Origin: Tenacibaculum holothuriorum
GTDB taxonomy: Bacteria; Bacteroidota; Bacteroidia; Flavobacteriales; Flavobacteriaceae
Assembly: GCF_002120225.1 (NCBI RefSeq)
Contig: NZ_LAPZ01000003.1
Coordinates: 1 to 64,000 of the forward strand
Length of the DNA: 64,000 nucleotides
Direction of reading: 5' to 3'
A program made the position numbers and the translations under genes. A model generated the notes under the pieces. That model was not told the origin of the DNA and did no database searches. It saw only the letters and a program-made list of their open reading frames with translations. Below are positions 8,847-17,264 of this stretch, piece by piece (position 1 is the stretch's first letter; every line of letters starts with the position of its first letter).

Positions 8847-9794
8847 TTAAGAGTTTAAAAACTCTGTTACATTTTTTTCTATTCGAGCTAATACATTATC
8901 GGTATTGGCTTTTACAAAAGTTTCCCCTGTAATTTGCTCGTATAACTCAATATATCTGTTAGAAATTTCGATGATTTTCTCATCAGTCATTTCTGGAATT
9001 TGTTGTCCTTCTTTTCCTTGAAACCCGTTTTCAATTAACCATTGACGTACAAATTCTTTTGACAACTGCTTTTGTTTCTCTCCTTTTTCTTGTCTTTCTT
9101 CATATCCGCCTGCATAAAAATATCGTGAAGAATCTGGAGTGTGAATTTCATCAATTAATACAATTTTACCATCGTTTGTTTTTCCAAACTCGTATTTGGT
9201 ATCTACTAAAATAAGTCCTCTTTTAGCAGCTAATTCTGTTCCTCTTTGAAATAATTTTCGCGTATAATCTTCTAACACCACGTAATCTTCTTCAGAAACA
9301 ATTCCTTTAGCTAAAATTTCTTCTCTAGAAATATCTTCGTCATGCTCACCGTTATCTGCTTTTGTAGAAGGTGTAATAATTGGTGTAGGAAACTTGTCGT
9401 TTTCTTCCATTCCTTCTGGCATTGCTACCCCACATAAAGTTCTCTTACCAACTTTATATTCACGAGCAGCATGACCTGATAAATATCCACGGATAACCAT
9501 TTCCACTTTAAAAGGTTCGCATAAATTACCTACAGCAACATTCTCATCTGGATTTGCGATTAACCAATTCGGAACAATATCAGCTGTATCGTTCATCATT
9601 TTGGTTGCAATCTGGTTTAAGATTTGACCTTTAAAAGGTATTTGTCGTGGTAAAATAACATCGAAAGCTGAAAGTCTATCAGAAGCAATCATTACTAAAA
9701 GATCATCGTTAATATTGTAGACTTCTCTTACTTTTCCTTTATAAACTGACTTTTGCTTTGGAAACTGAAAGTTAGTTTCGTTAATTGTATTCAT
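8847..9794 (-). CDS. purC: Phosphoribosylaminoimidazole-succinocarboxamide synthase
   Basis: This 315-residue SAICAR synthetase joins aspartate to CAIR in purine synthesis using ATP. The N-terminal ATP-binding strand ([12 protein letters not shown]), SDRLSAFDV (about 58-66), [10 protein letters not shown] and the C-terminal [12 protein letters not shown] segment are all present. The length is typical of the longer, yeast-like form found in Bacteroidota. Upstream on the minus strand a TACATTTG element (9820-9827) gives a likely promoter 26 bp before the ATG, and fabV follows at 11 bp. Confidence 0.96.
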   Translation of the reverse strand: MNTINETNFQFPKQKSVYKGKVREVYNINDDLLVMIASDRLSAFDVILPRQIPFKGQILNQIATKMMNDTADIVPNWLIANPDENVAVGNLCEPFKVEMVIRGYLSGHAAREYKVGKRTLCGVAMPEGMEENDKFPTPIITPSTKADNGEHDEDISREEILAKGIVSEEDYVVLEDYTRKLFQRGTELAAKRGLILVDTKYEFGKTNDGKIVLIDEIHTPDSSRYFYAGGYEERQEKGEKQKQLSKEFVRQWLIENGFQGKEGQQIPEMTDEKIIEISNRYIELYEQITGETFVKANTDNVLARIEKNVTEFLNS

Positions 9795-9819
9795 TCTTAA
9801 AATAGTTGTGTTGTTGCGG

Positions 9820-9827
9820 CAAATGTA
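9820..9827 (-). promoter_or_regulatory. -7 element of purC-fabV
   Basis: TACATTTG on the minus strand fits TAnnTTTG, 26 bp before the purC start at 9794. No convincing -33 TTG at the usual distance. Confidence 0.45.
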
Positions 9828-9866
9828 AGTTTTTACAACTAAAAGCAGAAGCTTTTAAAAACAATC

Positions 9867-10820
9867 TTATTCAGTTTCTATACCTTTATAAGCTTTAATA
9901 ATGCTCTTTACCAATCTATGACGAATCACATCTTTATCATCTAAATACACTTGAGCAATTCCTTTAATATCTTTTAAAGCTAACAAAGCTTCTTTTAAAC
10001 CAGAAACTTGTTTACGTGGTAAATCTATTTGCCCTGGGTCTCCTGTTATTATAAACTTTGCGTGCATTCCCATACGCGTTAAAAACATTTTCATTTGAGA
10101 ATGTGTCGTATTCTGCGCTTCATCTAAAATAACAAAAGCATTGTCTAAAGTTCTTCCACGCATAAAGGCTAAAGGAGCAATTTGAATGGTTCCTTTTTCT
10201 AAATAAGCTTGTAGTTTTTCATGCGGAATCATATCTCGTAACCCATCATACAAAGGTTGCATGTAAGGGTCGAGTTTTTCTTTTAAATCTCCAGGAAGAA
10301 ATCCTAAATTTTCACCCGACTCTACAGCAGGACGCGTCAATACGATTCTTTTTACTTCTTTTTCTTTTAACGCTTTTACCGCCAATGCTACTGCTGTATA
10401 AGTTTTTCCTGTACCTGCAGGTCCTACAGCAAACAGCATATCGTTCTTTTTCATTAACTCAACCATTTTTCGTTGGTTGGCTGTTTGAGCCTTGATGAGT
10501 TTTCCACTTACTCCATGAACTAAAACATCTTCTCCTTTACCCGATTTTCTTATTTCTTCTTCTTTTCCTGTTGAAGTTAATATTCGTTCAATACTATTTT
10601 CATCTAATCTATTGTACCTATTAAAGTATTTAATAAGCATTTCTAATCGCTTTTCGAACTCATCTAAAATTTCCGATTCACCGTAAGCTTTTAGTTTATT
10701 TCCTCTTGCAACAATTTTAATTTTAGGAAAATAGCTTCTTAATTGTGCTATAGTACTATTTTGTGCTCCAAAAAATTCGTTTGGATTAATTTCAGTTAAC
10801 TCAATAATTCTTTCGTTCAA
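9867..10820 (-). CDS. phoH: PhoH family P-loop ATPase
   Basis: This is a PhoH-like ATPase, a family tied to RNA metabolism and phosphate or stress responses. Walker A GPAGTGKT and the Walker B strand VILDEAQN are both present, followed by the GDPGQIDLP sensor segment. The frame is open to an ATG at 10901 (344 residues), but I place the start at the TTG at 10820, giving 317 residues beginning at NERIIELTEINP, which is where the family homology starts and the usual family length. The extra 27 residues upstream are AT-rich and unlike the family. The gene is divergent from the SAM hydrolase gene. Confidence 0.88.
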   Translation of the reverse strand: MNERIIELTEINPNEFFGAQNSTIAQLRSYFPKIKIVARGNKLKAYGESEILDEFEKRLEMLIKYFNRYNRLDENSIERILTSTGKEEEIRKSGKGEDVLVHGVSGKLIKAQTANQRKMVELMKKNDMLFAVGPAGTGKTYTAVALAVKALKEKEVKRIVLTRPAVESGENLGFLPGDLKEKLDPYMQPLYDGLRDMIPHEKLQAYLEKGTIQIAPLAFMRGRTLDNAFVILDEAQNTTHSQMKMFLTRMGMHAKFIITGDPGQIDLPRKQVSGLKEALLALKDIKGIAQVYLDDKDVIRHRLVKSIIKAYKGIETE

Positions 10821-10934
10821 ATGACTTTTTTTTAATGTTAGTTGGTCTAAAATAACGAATATTTTGCTTGAAATGTTTAGCTTTGTCTTAAATTTTAGCA
10901 CAGTTTTTCACAATTTAATTAACAAACACTTTTA

Positions 10935-11801
10935 ATGTCGCTTATTACATTAACTACTGATTTCGGATTAAAAGACCATTTTGTGGGAGCTGTAAAAGGA
11001 GCTATTTACTCTGAACTACCTGAGGCTAAAATAGTTGACATCACACATCTTATTTCTCCTTTCAACATTACTGAGACTTCGTATATCTTAAAGAATGCCT
11101 ATAAAAGCTTTCCTAAAGGTACTATTCATATTGTTGGAGTAGATTCTGAATTAAGTACCGAAAACAAACATATCGCTTTAGAGCTTGATGAACATTTTTT
11201 TATTTGTCCTGATAACGGATTAATCTCTATGGTTGCTTCTGAAGTAAATCCTACAAAAATTGTTGAAATTAATATTCACGATTATATTGAAAGTAGTTTT
11301 CCTGTTTTAGATGTTTTTGTGCAAGTAGCTTCTCATATTGCTAGAGGAGGAAGTTTAAATATTATAGGTAAAGAAATTCAATCGTATAAAAAATTAGTTG
11401 AAATTCAGCCTAAGGTAAATCAGGACCAAACTATTATTGTTGGTGGTGTTATTTATATTGATAACTATGGAAATGTAATTACCAATATTACCAAAAAGTT
11501 ATTCAGTTTGATAGGAAAAGGGAGAAACTTTACCATTTCTGCGGGTAGATACCAATTTAAAAAAATCGTAAATCAATATAACGAGATTGTCGATTATACT
11601 GTTCCTTCAGAACAGCGTATGTACGATGGAAATAAGCTTACCTTATTTAATTCGGCAGGTTATTTAGAAATTGCTATTTATAAAAGTAATTTAGAAACCG
11701 TTGGTGGTGCTTCTACCCTACTTGGTTTAGGATATAGAGATACTATTACTATTGAATTTGACACGGTTGTAAAACCCGAGTTTGTTCCTATAAATTCTTA
11801 A
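10935..11801 (+). CDS. SAM hydrolase (S-adenosylmethionine hydroxide adenosyltransferase family)
   Basis: This 288-residue protein belongs to the DUF62 family, often labelled SAM-dependent chlorinase/fluorinase. The N-terminal TTDFG (7-11), the GVDSE segment, CPDNG and the C-terminal domain are present. Bacterial members of known activity use water as nucleophile and give adenosine and methionine; true fluorinases are rare actinobacterial enzymes with an extra loop, which I do not see. It starts a short plus-strand run with the ABM monooxygenase gene 2 bp downstream and then gldFG. Confidence 0.88.
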   Translation: MSLITLTTDFGLKDHFVGAVKGAIYSELPEAKIVDITHLISPFNITETSYILKNAYKSFPKGTIHIVGVDSELSTENKHIALELDEHFFICPDNGLISMVASEVNPTKIVEINIHDYIESSFPVLDVFVQVASHIARGGSLNIIGKEIQSYKKLVEIQPKVNQDQTIIVGGVIYIDNYGNVITNITKKLFSLIGKGRNFTISAGRYQFKKIVNQYNEIVDYTVPSEQRMYDGNKLTLFNSAGYLEIAIYKSNLETVGGASTLLGLGYRDTITIEFDTVVKPEFVPINS

Positions 11802-11803
11802 TT

Positions 11804-12100
11804 ATGTTTGTACGAATTGTTAAACTAAGTTTTGATCCAGAAAAAATTGAAACTTTTTTAGAAAATTTTCAACATCAAAAAAATGATATACGAAACTTTC
11901 CTGGTTGTCGTTTATTAGAATTGTATAGAGATAAAACTAATTCCAATATCTTTTTTACCTATAGCTATTGGGATTCTGAACAAGATTTAGAAAATTATAG
12001 AAACTCAGATTTATTCAAAGGTATTTGGGCAAACACCAAAATTTATTTTAATGGTAAACCAGAAGCTTGGAGTGTTGATAAACTTGAGTCATTAACCTAA
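11804..12100 (+). CDS. ABM-fold monooxygenase domain protein
   Basis: This 98-residue protein has the ferredoxin-like fold of the antibiotic biosynthesis monooxygenase family (MFVRIVKLSFDPEKIETFLE, then CRLLELYRDKTNSNIFFTYS, and a WDS...Y segment). Many family members are small dimeric oxidases or haem-degrading proteins, but most from this phylum have no assigned substrate. It lies 2 bp after the SAM hydrolase and 11 bp before gldF, so the four genes may share a transcript. Confidence 0.8.
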   Translation: MFVRIVKLSFDPEKIETFLENFQHQKNDIRNFPGCRLLELYRDKTNSNIFFTYSYWDSEQDLENYRNSDLFKGIWANTKIYFNGKPEAWSVDKLESLT

Positions 12101-12111
12101 AACTAACAACA

Positions 12112-12831
12112 TTGTTACCAATACTAAAAAAAGAATTTAACTCATTTTTTGCTTCACCCATAGCGTATTTAGTTATTGGTGTGTTTTTATTAGCAAACGG
12201 ATTGTTTTTATGGGTTTTTAAAGATGGATTTAACATTTTAAACGCAGGTTTTGCCGATTTAAATACCTTCTTTCAAATAACACCTTGGTTTTTCTTATTC
12301 TTAATTCCTGCAATAACCATGAAAAGTTTTGCTGAAGAGTTTAACACAGGTACTATAGAAATTTTAAAAACACGACCTATTGGTTTATGGAATATCGTTT
12401 TAGGTAAATTTTTAGCATCACTATTATTAGTATTTATTGCTATTTTACCAACGGTTGCTTATGTGTATACCATATATCAACTAGCTACACCTTTAGGAAA
12501 TATTGATACAGGAAGTATTATTGGTTCTTACATCGGAGTATTTTTATTAGGAGCAGTTTTTACTGCTATCGGACTTTTTACCTCAACCTTAGCGAGAAAC
12601 CAAATTGTAGCATTCATTTTAGGTGTTATTGTTATTTTTTGTGCTTTTTATGGTTTAGATGCTTTAGGAAACTTAGTAGACTCTTCTGGATTAAGCATTA
12701 AAAAAATTGGTATTAACGAACATTTTAAAAGTATTTCGAGAGGAGTTATTGATACACGAGACCTCATTTATTTTATCAGTGCTACGTACTTCTTTTTATT
12801 CATCACTAAAACTCAATTAAGTAATGAATAA
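12112..12831 (+). CDS. gldF: Gliding motility ABC transporter permease GldF
   Basis: This 239-residue membrane protein is the permease of the Gld ABC transporter, which in Flavobacterium johnsoniae consists of GldA, GldF and GldG and is needed for gliding. About six membrane segments are seen and the N-terminus (LPILKKEFNSFFASPIAYLV) is characteristic. The start is a TTG at 12112, which gives the expected family length; no ATG fits. The stop overlaps the gldG start by 8 bp, implying translational coupling. gldA is not in this window. Confidence 0.92.
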   Translation: MLPILKKEFNSFFASPIAYLVIGVFLLANGLFLWVFKDGFNILNAGFADLNTFFQITPWFFLFLIPAITMKSFAEEFNTGTIEILKTRPIGLWNIVLGKFLASLLLVFIAILPTVAYVYTIYQLATPLGNIDTGSIIGSYIGVFLLGAVFTAIGLFTSTLARNQIVAFILGVIVIFCAFYGLDALGNLVDSSGLSIKKIGINEHFKSISRGVIDTRDLIYFISATYFFLFITKTQLSNE

Positions 12832-14464
12832 GAATCTCAAACATATCATTTTAGTTTTAGCAGGAATTGTTGTATTAAATATTGTTTCAAACAAAATTTA
12901 CAAACGATTTGATGTCACACAAGACAAACGCTACACATTATCTAACACTACACTTAATTTAGTAGATAAGATTGACAATATGCTGTTAATCAATGTGTAT
13001 TTAGAAGGAGAGTTTCCTGCGGAATTTGAACGCTTGCAGGTAGAAACACGTCAGTTTTTAGAAGAATTACAAGCTGAAAATTCTCAAATACGTATTCAGT
13101 TTATCAATCCTGATAATATTAGAGAACGTTTGATAAAAAAAGGGATGATTCCTAGCCAACTTACTGTTGAAGAAGATGGAAAATTATCGAATGCTATTAT
13201 TTTTCCTTGGGTAGAATTAAACTATGGTACGAAGCGAGAAATAGTTTCCTTATTACCTAATACACTTACAAATTCACAAGAAAACCAATTACAAAATGCT
13301 GTAGAAAAATTAGAATTTTCAATAGCCAATGCAATCAATAATATTACCCAAGACAAAAAACAAAAAATTGCGATACTTTCTGGTAATGGTGAATTAAAGG
13401 ATATTGAATTATATAGTTTATTAAAAGAAGTTGGCAAAAAATATCATTTGGCAAAGTTTACTTTAGACAGTGTTGCAACAAATGCTCAACAAACATTAAA
13501 CGATTTAAATCAGTATGATTTAGCCATTATAGCTAAACCGACAGAAAAATTTACTGATGAGGAAAAGTTAACCTTGGATCAATTTATTACTAATGGTGGA
13601 AAATCTTTATGGATGATTGACATCAATGTTTCTGATACCGATAGTTTATACAACGAAGGAAAAATGTTTGCTTTTCCAAGAGATTTAAATCTTACCGATT
13701 TATTATTTAGCTACGGAGTTAGAATTAACAACAAGCTAATTCAAGATTTATATTCAGCCAAAATTCCGTTAGCAACGGGTAATGTTGGTAATCAAACTCA
13801 GTTTCAACATTTAAATTGGTTTTATCATCCGTTGAGTTCAGGAAATCCAAATCATCCAATTACAAAAAACTTGCCTCCTGTTCGTTTTCGATTTACCACT
13901 CAAATTGATACCTTAAAAAATAACATTAAAAAAACACCTTTGTATGTGAGTTCGGTATTAACAAAGAAAACTGCTCCATTAAATTTTATTGAACTACAAA
14001 GCATTACCAAAGAACCTAAAGAAGCAGATTATGCTGAAGGGCCACAATTATTTGCTGTTTTACTAGAAGGAGAATTTAACTCAGCTTATAAAAACAGAAT
14101 AAAGCCTTTTAACGTAAATAATTTCAAACCTACATCACCTGAAAACAAAATGGTAATTATTGCCGATGGAGATGTGGCAAGAAATCAAATTTTAAAAGGA
14201 AGGCCTCACGATTTAGCTTTAGATAAGTGGACAGGACAACAATTTGGTAATAAAGAGTTTTTATTAAATACTATTGATTATTTACTAGATGATTCTGGTT
14301 TAATCACATTAAGAAACAAATCACTTCAATTAAAGTTATTAGATAAAAAACAGGCTTTTAACGAACGTAGTTTTTGGCAGTTTTTCAATATCCTAATACC
14401 TTTAATTCTTTTAGGTTTATTTGGTTTTGGATTCCGCTATTGGAGAAAGAAAAGATATTCTTAA
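12824..14464 (+). CDS. gldG: Gliding motility ABC transporter protein GldG
   Basis: This 546-residue protein has one membrane helix near residues 8-23, a large periplasmic part with the ABC-type unknown substrate-binding domain (for example KKQKIAILSGNGELKD), and a second helix near 522-540 followed by a basic tail RYWRKKRYS. It is the partner of GldF, and the 8-bp gene overlap supports a stable complex. The gene converges with the epimerase gene with a 4-bp overlap of stop codons, so no terminator separates them. Confidence 0.93.
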   Translation: MNKNLKHIILVLAGIVVLNIVSNKIYKRFDVTQDKRYTLSNTTLNLVDKIDNMLLINVYLEGEFPAEFERLQVETRQFLEELQAENSQIRIQFINPDNIRERLIKKGMIPSQLTVEEDGKLSNAIIFPWVELNYGTKREIVSLLPNTLTNSQENQLQNAVEKLEFSIANAINNITQDKKQKIAILSGNGELKDIELYSLLKEVGKKYHLAKFTLDSVATNAQQTLNDLNQYDLAIIAKPTEKFTDEEKLTLDQFITNGGKSLWMIDINVSDTDSLYNEGKMFAFPRDLNLTDLLFSYGVRINNKLIQDLYSAKIPLATGNVGNQTQFQHLNWFYHPLSSGNPNHPITKNLPPVRFRFTTQIDTLKNNIKKTPLYVSSVLTKKTAPLNFIELQSITKEPKEADYAEGPQLFAVLLEGEFNSAYKNRIKPFNVNNFKPTSPENKMVIIADGDVARNQILKGRPHDLALDKWTGQQFGNKEFLLNTIDYLLDDSGLITLRNKSLQLKLLDKKQAFNERSFWQFFNILIPLILLGLFGFGFRYWRKKRYS

Positions 14465-15228
14465 ATATCTAATAAATCAGTATGAATAAATCTATAATTT
14501 AATCGTTTTTGTAATTTATCAGAACTAATTATTTTATATTTCAACGCTAAAGAATCATCAAAAATAGGTGGTTCTTTTTTTATTTTAATTTTAGCAGTTG
14601 TATAAAACTCTTCCCTTGTTGGGTGATGACTTGAACAAGCATTAAACACTTCGCCCCATACATTTTGTTTTATTATTTGGTAAAGTATTTCAATACAATC
14701 ATCTTGATGAATCATGTTTACAAAACCTTTCGGATGTGGAATTTTTTTCCCTTCAAACCAATTCCCAGGTTTTCTATCATATCCCAGCAATCCTGCAAAA
14801 CGAATTATTGTAGTTTCAAAACTTTTGTTTACTCTAAAAGCATTTTCTATTTCAACTAAAGGAGAATTTATAGTTTGCTCTTCTTCTATAATAACTTTAT
14901 TCAAGCTAGGATACACTGAGGTAGAACTTATAAAAATCACCTTTCTAATAGCCGATTTTTCTATTTCTTGAATTAACTTTTTAAACCCTAAAACATTTTT
15001 TGAAGTTATTACTATAATCAATACTTCAGAAGCTAAAAATTCCTGAATTTCTTCATTAAATTCTTTATCAATATCTATTAAAAAAGGAATTATCTTAACT
15101 TCATCTAAAGAGTTTAATTTATTTCCTGATGTTGTTGAACCTTTTATAACATATTCTTTGCCTAATAAATACAGCGCCAAAGGTTTTCCTAACCAACCAC
15201 ATCCTAAAATACTAACATCCTTCATCAC
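14461..15228 (-). CDS. NAD(P)-dependent epimerase/dehydratase-like Rossmann protein
   Basis: This 255-residue protein begins with the dinucleotide-binding motif ILGCGWLGKPLA (8-19), as in the YeeZ-like atypical SDR family. FISSTSVYP and the following extended-SDR pattern (EEEQTINSP) are recognisable, but the canonical YxxxK catalytic pair is not clear, as is usual for this family. Substrate unknown. It overlaps the upstream aquaporin gene by 17 bp, so the two are translationally coupled, and overlaps gldG tail to tail by 4 bp. Confidence 0.8.
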   Translation of the reverse strand: MMKDVSILGCGWLGKPLALYLLGKEYVIKGSTTSGNKLNSLDEVKIIPFLIDIDKEFNEEIQEFLASEVLIIVITSKNVLGFKKLIQEIEKSAIRKVIFISSTSVYPSLNKVIIEEEQTINSPLVEIENAFRVNKSFETTIIRFAGLLGYDRKPGNWFEGKKIPHPKGFVNMIHQDDCIEILYQIIKQNVWGEVFNACSSHHPTREEFYTTAKIKIKKEPPIFDDSLALKYKIISSDKLQKRLNYRFIHTDLLDI

Positions 15229-15877
15229 AACAATTATCGTCTTTTACCAATTTACAAGAAACTACAGCTAAAAGAGCTCCTAAAATTGGCGCTAAAATAT
15301 ACAACCATAAATGTTTGTAATGACCAGAAACAATTGCCGGAGCTAATGATCTAGCAGGATTCATAGATGCTTTCGTCATAGGACCAGCGAACATAGCTTC
15401 TAACAATACCACTCCACCAATAGCAATACCAGCCATAACACCTACTTCCTTACTTCCTGTTGATACATTTATTATCACCAACATTAAAAAGAAAGTCAAT
15501 AGTAATTCTAAAATAAAGGCTCGCCAAGGTACCATATTAGGAATTGTGGCTCCATAATACTCACTTGTGGGAAATAATATCCATAGTAAAACACTACCTA
15601 ACAAAGCTCCTAAAACTTGTGCTATTATATATTTTGGAACTTCTTTCCAAGCAAACTTTTTAGCGTAGGCAAAAGAAATTGTTACTGCAGGATTAAAATG
15701 AGCTCCTGATATTTCTCCAAAAGCATAAATCATTGCCATCACAATAAGCCCCCAAGTGATTGCAACTCCTGTATGATTTAAATCTGATCCTTGTGTAATT
15801 TCGCTAATTGTCATAGCTCCTGTACCACAAAAAACAAGCGCAAATGTTCCTATAAATTCTGAAATATATTTTTTCAT
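15212..15877 (-). CDS. MIP-family channel, aquaglyceroporin-like with Cys-rich tail
   Basis: This 221-residue major intrinsic protein has six membrane segments and both NPA boxes (62-64 and 173-175). The position equivalent to AqpZ Phe43 is W42, and the position equivalent to AqpZ His174 is A161, so the pore constriction is closer to GlpF or plant NIP channels than to a strict water channel. The last residues DDNCCDEGC carry three cysteines close together, which is unusual. A glycerol or small neutral solute (possibly metalloid) channel is plausible. The gene overlaps the epimerase gene by 17 bp. Confidence 0.88.
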   Translation of the reverse strand: MKKYISEFIGTFALVFCGTGAMTISEITQGSDLNHTGVAITWGLIVMAMIYAFGEISGAHFNPAVTISFAYAKKFAWKEVPKYIIAQVLGALLGSVLLWILFPTSEYYGATIPNMVPWRAFILELLLTFFLMLVIINVSTGSKEVGVMAGIAIGGVVLLEAMFAGPMTKASMNPARSLAPAIVSGHYKHLWLYILAPILGALLAVVSCKLVKDDNCCDEGC

Positions 15878-15988
15878 AACTGCAAATATCTATCAAAAAA
15901 GATAACTTTGATTTTAAGTTTTCGTTAACATTAATCCATTATTTTCATTGTAATTTTAACAACCTAAATTTTAAACAAACTAATCATT

Positions 15989-16828
15989 ATGAAAAAAATA
16001 GTTTTAAGCTTATTCGTTGCAGCTTTAGCATTTTCAACTAATGCGCAAGTAAAAACTCCAGCTCCAAGTCCATCTTCTAAATTAGAACAAAAGGTAGGAT
16101 TAACTGACGTTACAGTTGAATATTCTCGTCCTGGAATGAAAGGAAGAAAAATCTTTGGTGATTTAGTTCCTTTTGATAAAGTTTGGAGAACTGGAGCTAA
16201 CCAAAACACTAAAGTTACATTTAGTGAAGATGTTATGATTGATGGAAAAAAGTTAAAAAAAGGAACCTATGCTTTATATACTAAACCAGGAAAAGATACT
16301 TGGGAAGTTATGTTTTACTCAGATGCTAACAACTGGGGGACTCCAAGAAAATGGGACGATTCTAAAGTAGCTGCTAAGGCAACTGCTAAAGTTTCTAAAA
16401 TGCCAATGCCTATCGAAACATTTACGATTACCGTTGATGATGTTAAAGATGACTCAGCAGTATTAGGAATGTTATGGGAAAATTCTTATGTTGGATTAAA
16501 ATTTAATACTCCTACAGATAAAGGTGTTGAAAAAAGCATTGCTAAAGTTATGTCTGGTCCTGGAGCTAACGATTATTTCGACGCTGCTGTTTACTACTTA
16601 AACAACAACAAAGACATTAACAAAGCTAAAACTTGGATTGACAAAGCTGTTGAAATGACAAATGCTGAACCTCGTTTTTGGTACATTCACCAACAAGCTT
16701 TAATCCACAAAAAAGCAGGAGATAAGAAAATGGCTAAAAAAGCAGCAATGCGCTCTTTAGAGTTAGCTAAAAAAGCTAAATACGATGCTTATATTAAAAA
16801 GAACGAAGATTTATTAAAAACTTTATAA
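15989..16828 (+). CDS. DUF2911 domain exported protein with C-terminal helical repeats
   Basis: This 279-residue protein has a signal peptide ending in TNAQ (residues 1-20). Residues 26-165 match DUF2911, with the family segments SRPGMKGRKIFG, VWRTGANQNT and KKGTYALYT. The C-terminal third (about 185-279) is helical and Lys/Ala-rich and looks TPR-like. Function unknown; the family is common in the Bacteroidota periplasm. Single gene, ending at a strong bidirectional terminator. Confidence 0.88.
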   Translation: MKKIVLSLFVAALAFSTNAQVKTPAPSPSSKLEQKVGLTDVTVEYSRPGMKGRKIFGDLVPFDKVWRTGANQNTKVTFSEDVMIDGKKLKKGTYALYTKPGKDTWEVMFYSDANNWGTPRKWDDSKVAAKATAKVSKMPMPIETFTITVDDVKDDSAVLGMLWENSYVGLKFNTPTDKGVEKSIAKVMSGPGANDYFDAAVYYLNNNKDINKAKTWIDKAVEMTNAEPRFWYIHQQALIHKKAGDKKMAKKAAMRSLELAKKAKYDAYIKKNEDLLKTL

Positions 16829-16846
16829 TAGAACTTCTCTTTAATA

Positions 16847-16888
16847 AATAAAAACCTTGCAATCAAAATTGATTGCGAGGTTTTTATT
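16847..16888. terminator. Bidirectional intrinsic terminator
   Basis: Arms of 18 bp (16847-16864 and 16871-16888) with one wobble, 6-nt loop, A-run on the left and T-run on the right. It serves the DUF2911 gene on the plus strand and the small hypothetical gene ending at 16887 on the minus strand. Confidence 0.85.
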
Positions 16889-17264
16889 ATTCTATTTTTT
16901 CATAATGATGATTTGTATTTTCATTCATCATTATTTTCTTTCTTTCAAACAGCTTATTAGAAATGTGAGTATAAATTGAAACTTGTTTTGAATTAAGTAT
17001 AAACTCAATTCTATCAAATCTGTTATTTACTTTCCATTTTCCTTTACCATAAAACTTACTAAAAAAGCTTCCATCTTTAAACAATCGTAAAGTATCTGGA
17101 ATATGTGGAGTTTCAATACAGCAAATTTTATTTTGAAAATTTTTATTTACATATACTCCTACCATTTTTTTATTAGTAGTTGGCATATCAAACCACATAA
17201 AAAATAAAAGAAATGCTCCTAAAATTAATATAATTCTAGATATGAATTTAGCTATTTGTTTCAC
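16887..17264 (-). CDS. Small membrane-anchored hypothetical protein
   Basis: This 125-residue protein has one N-terminal membrane segment (residues 9-26, IILILGAFLLFFMWF) and then a small soluble part with the pattern GVYVNK...LRLFKDGSFFSKFYGKGKWKV, which resembles beta-sheet proteins that carry a 'growth of text' style lipocalin-like repeat but cannot be named. It overlaps the upstream symporter gene by 17 bp and ends at the bidirectional terminator, so it belongs to the symporter transcript. Confidence 0.65.
   Translation of the reverse strand: MKQIAKFISRIILILGAFLLFFMWFDMPTTNKKMVGVYVNKNFQNKICCIETPHIPDTLRLFKDGSFFSKFYGKGKWKVNNRFDRIEFILNSKQVSIYTHISNKLFERKKIMMNENTNHHYEKIE

Noticed and set aside
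10820..10901. Longer phoH reading frame beginning with ATG at 10901.
   Set aside because: The extra 27 residues are not like the family and the TTG at 10820 gives the usual length.
10935..11801. True fluorinase or chlorinase.
   Set aside because: Without the halogenase-specific loop and any halogen-metabolite genes nearby, the hydrolase assignment is much more likely.
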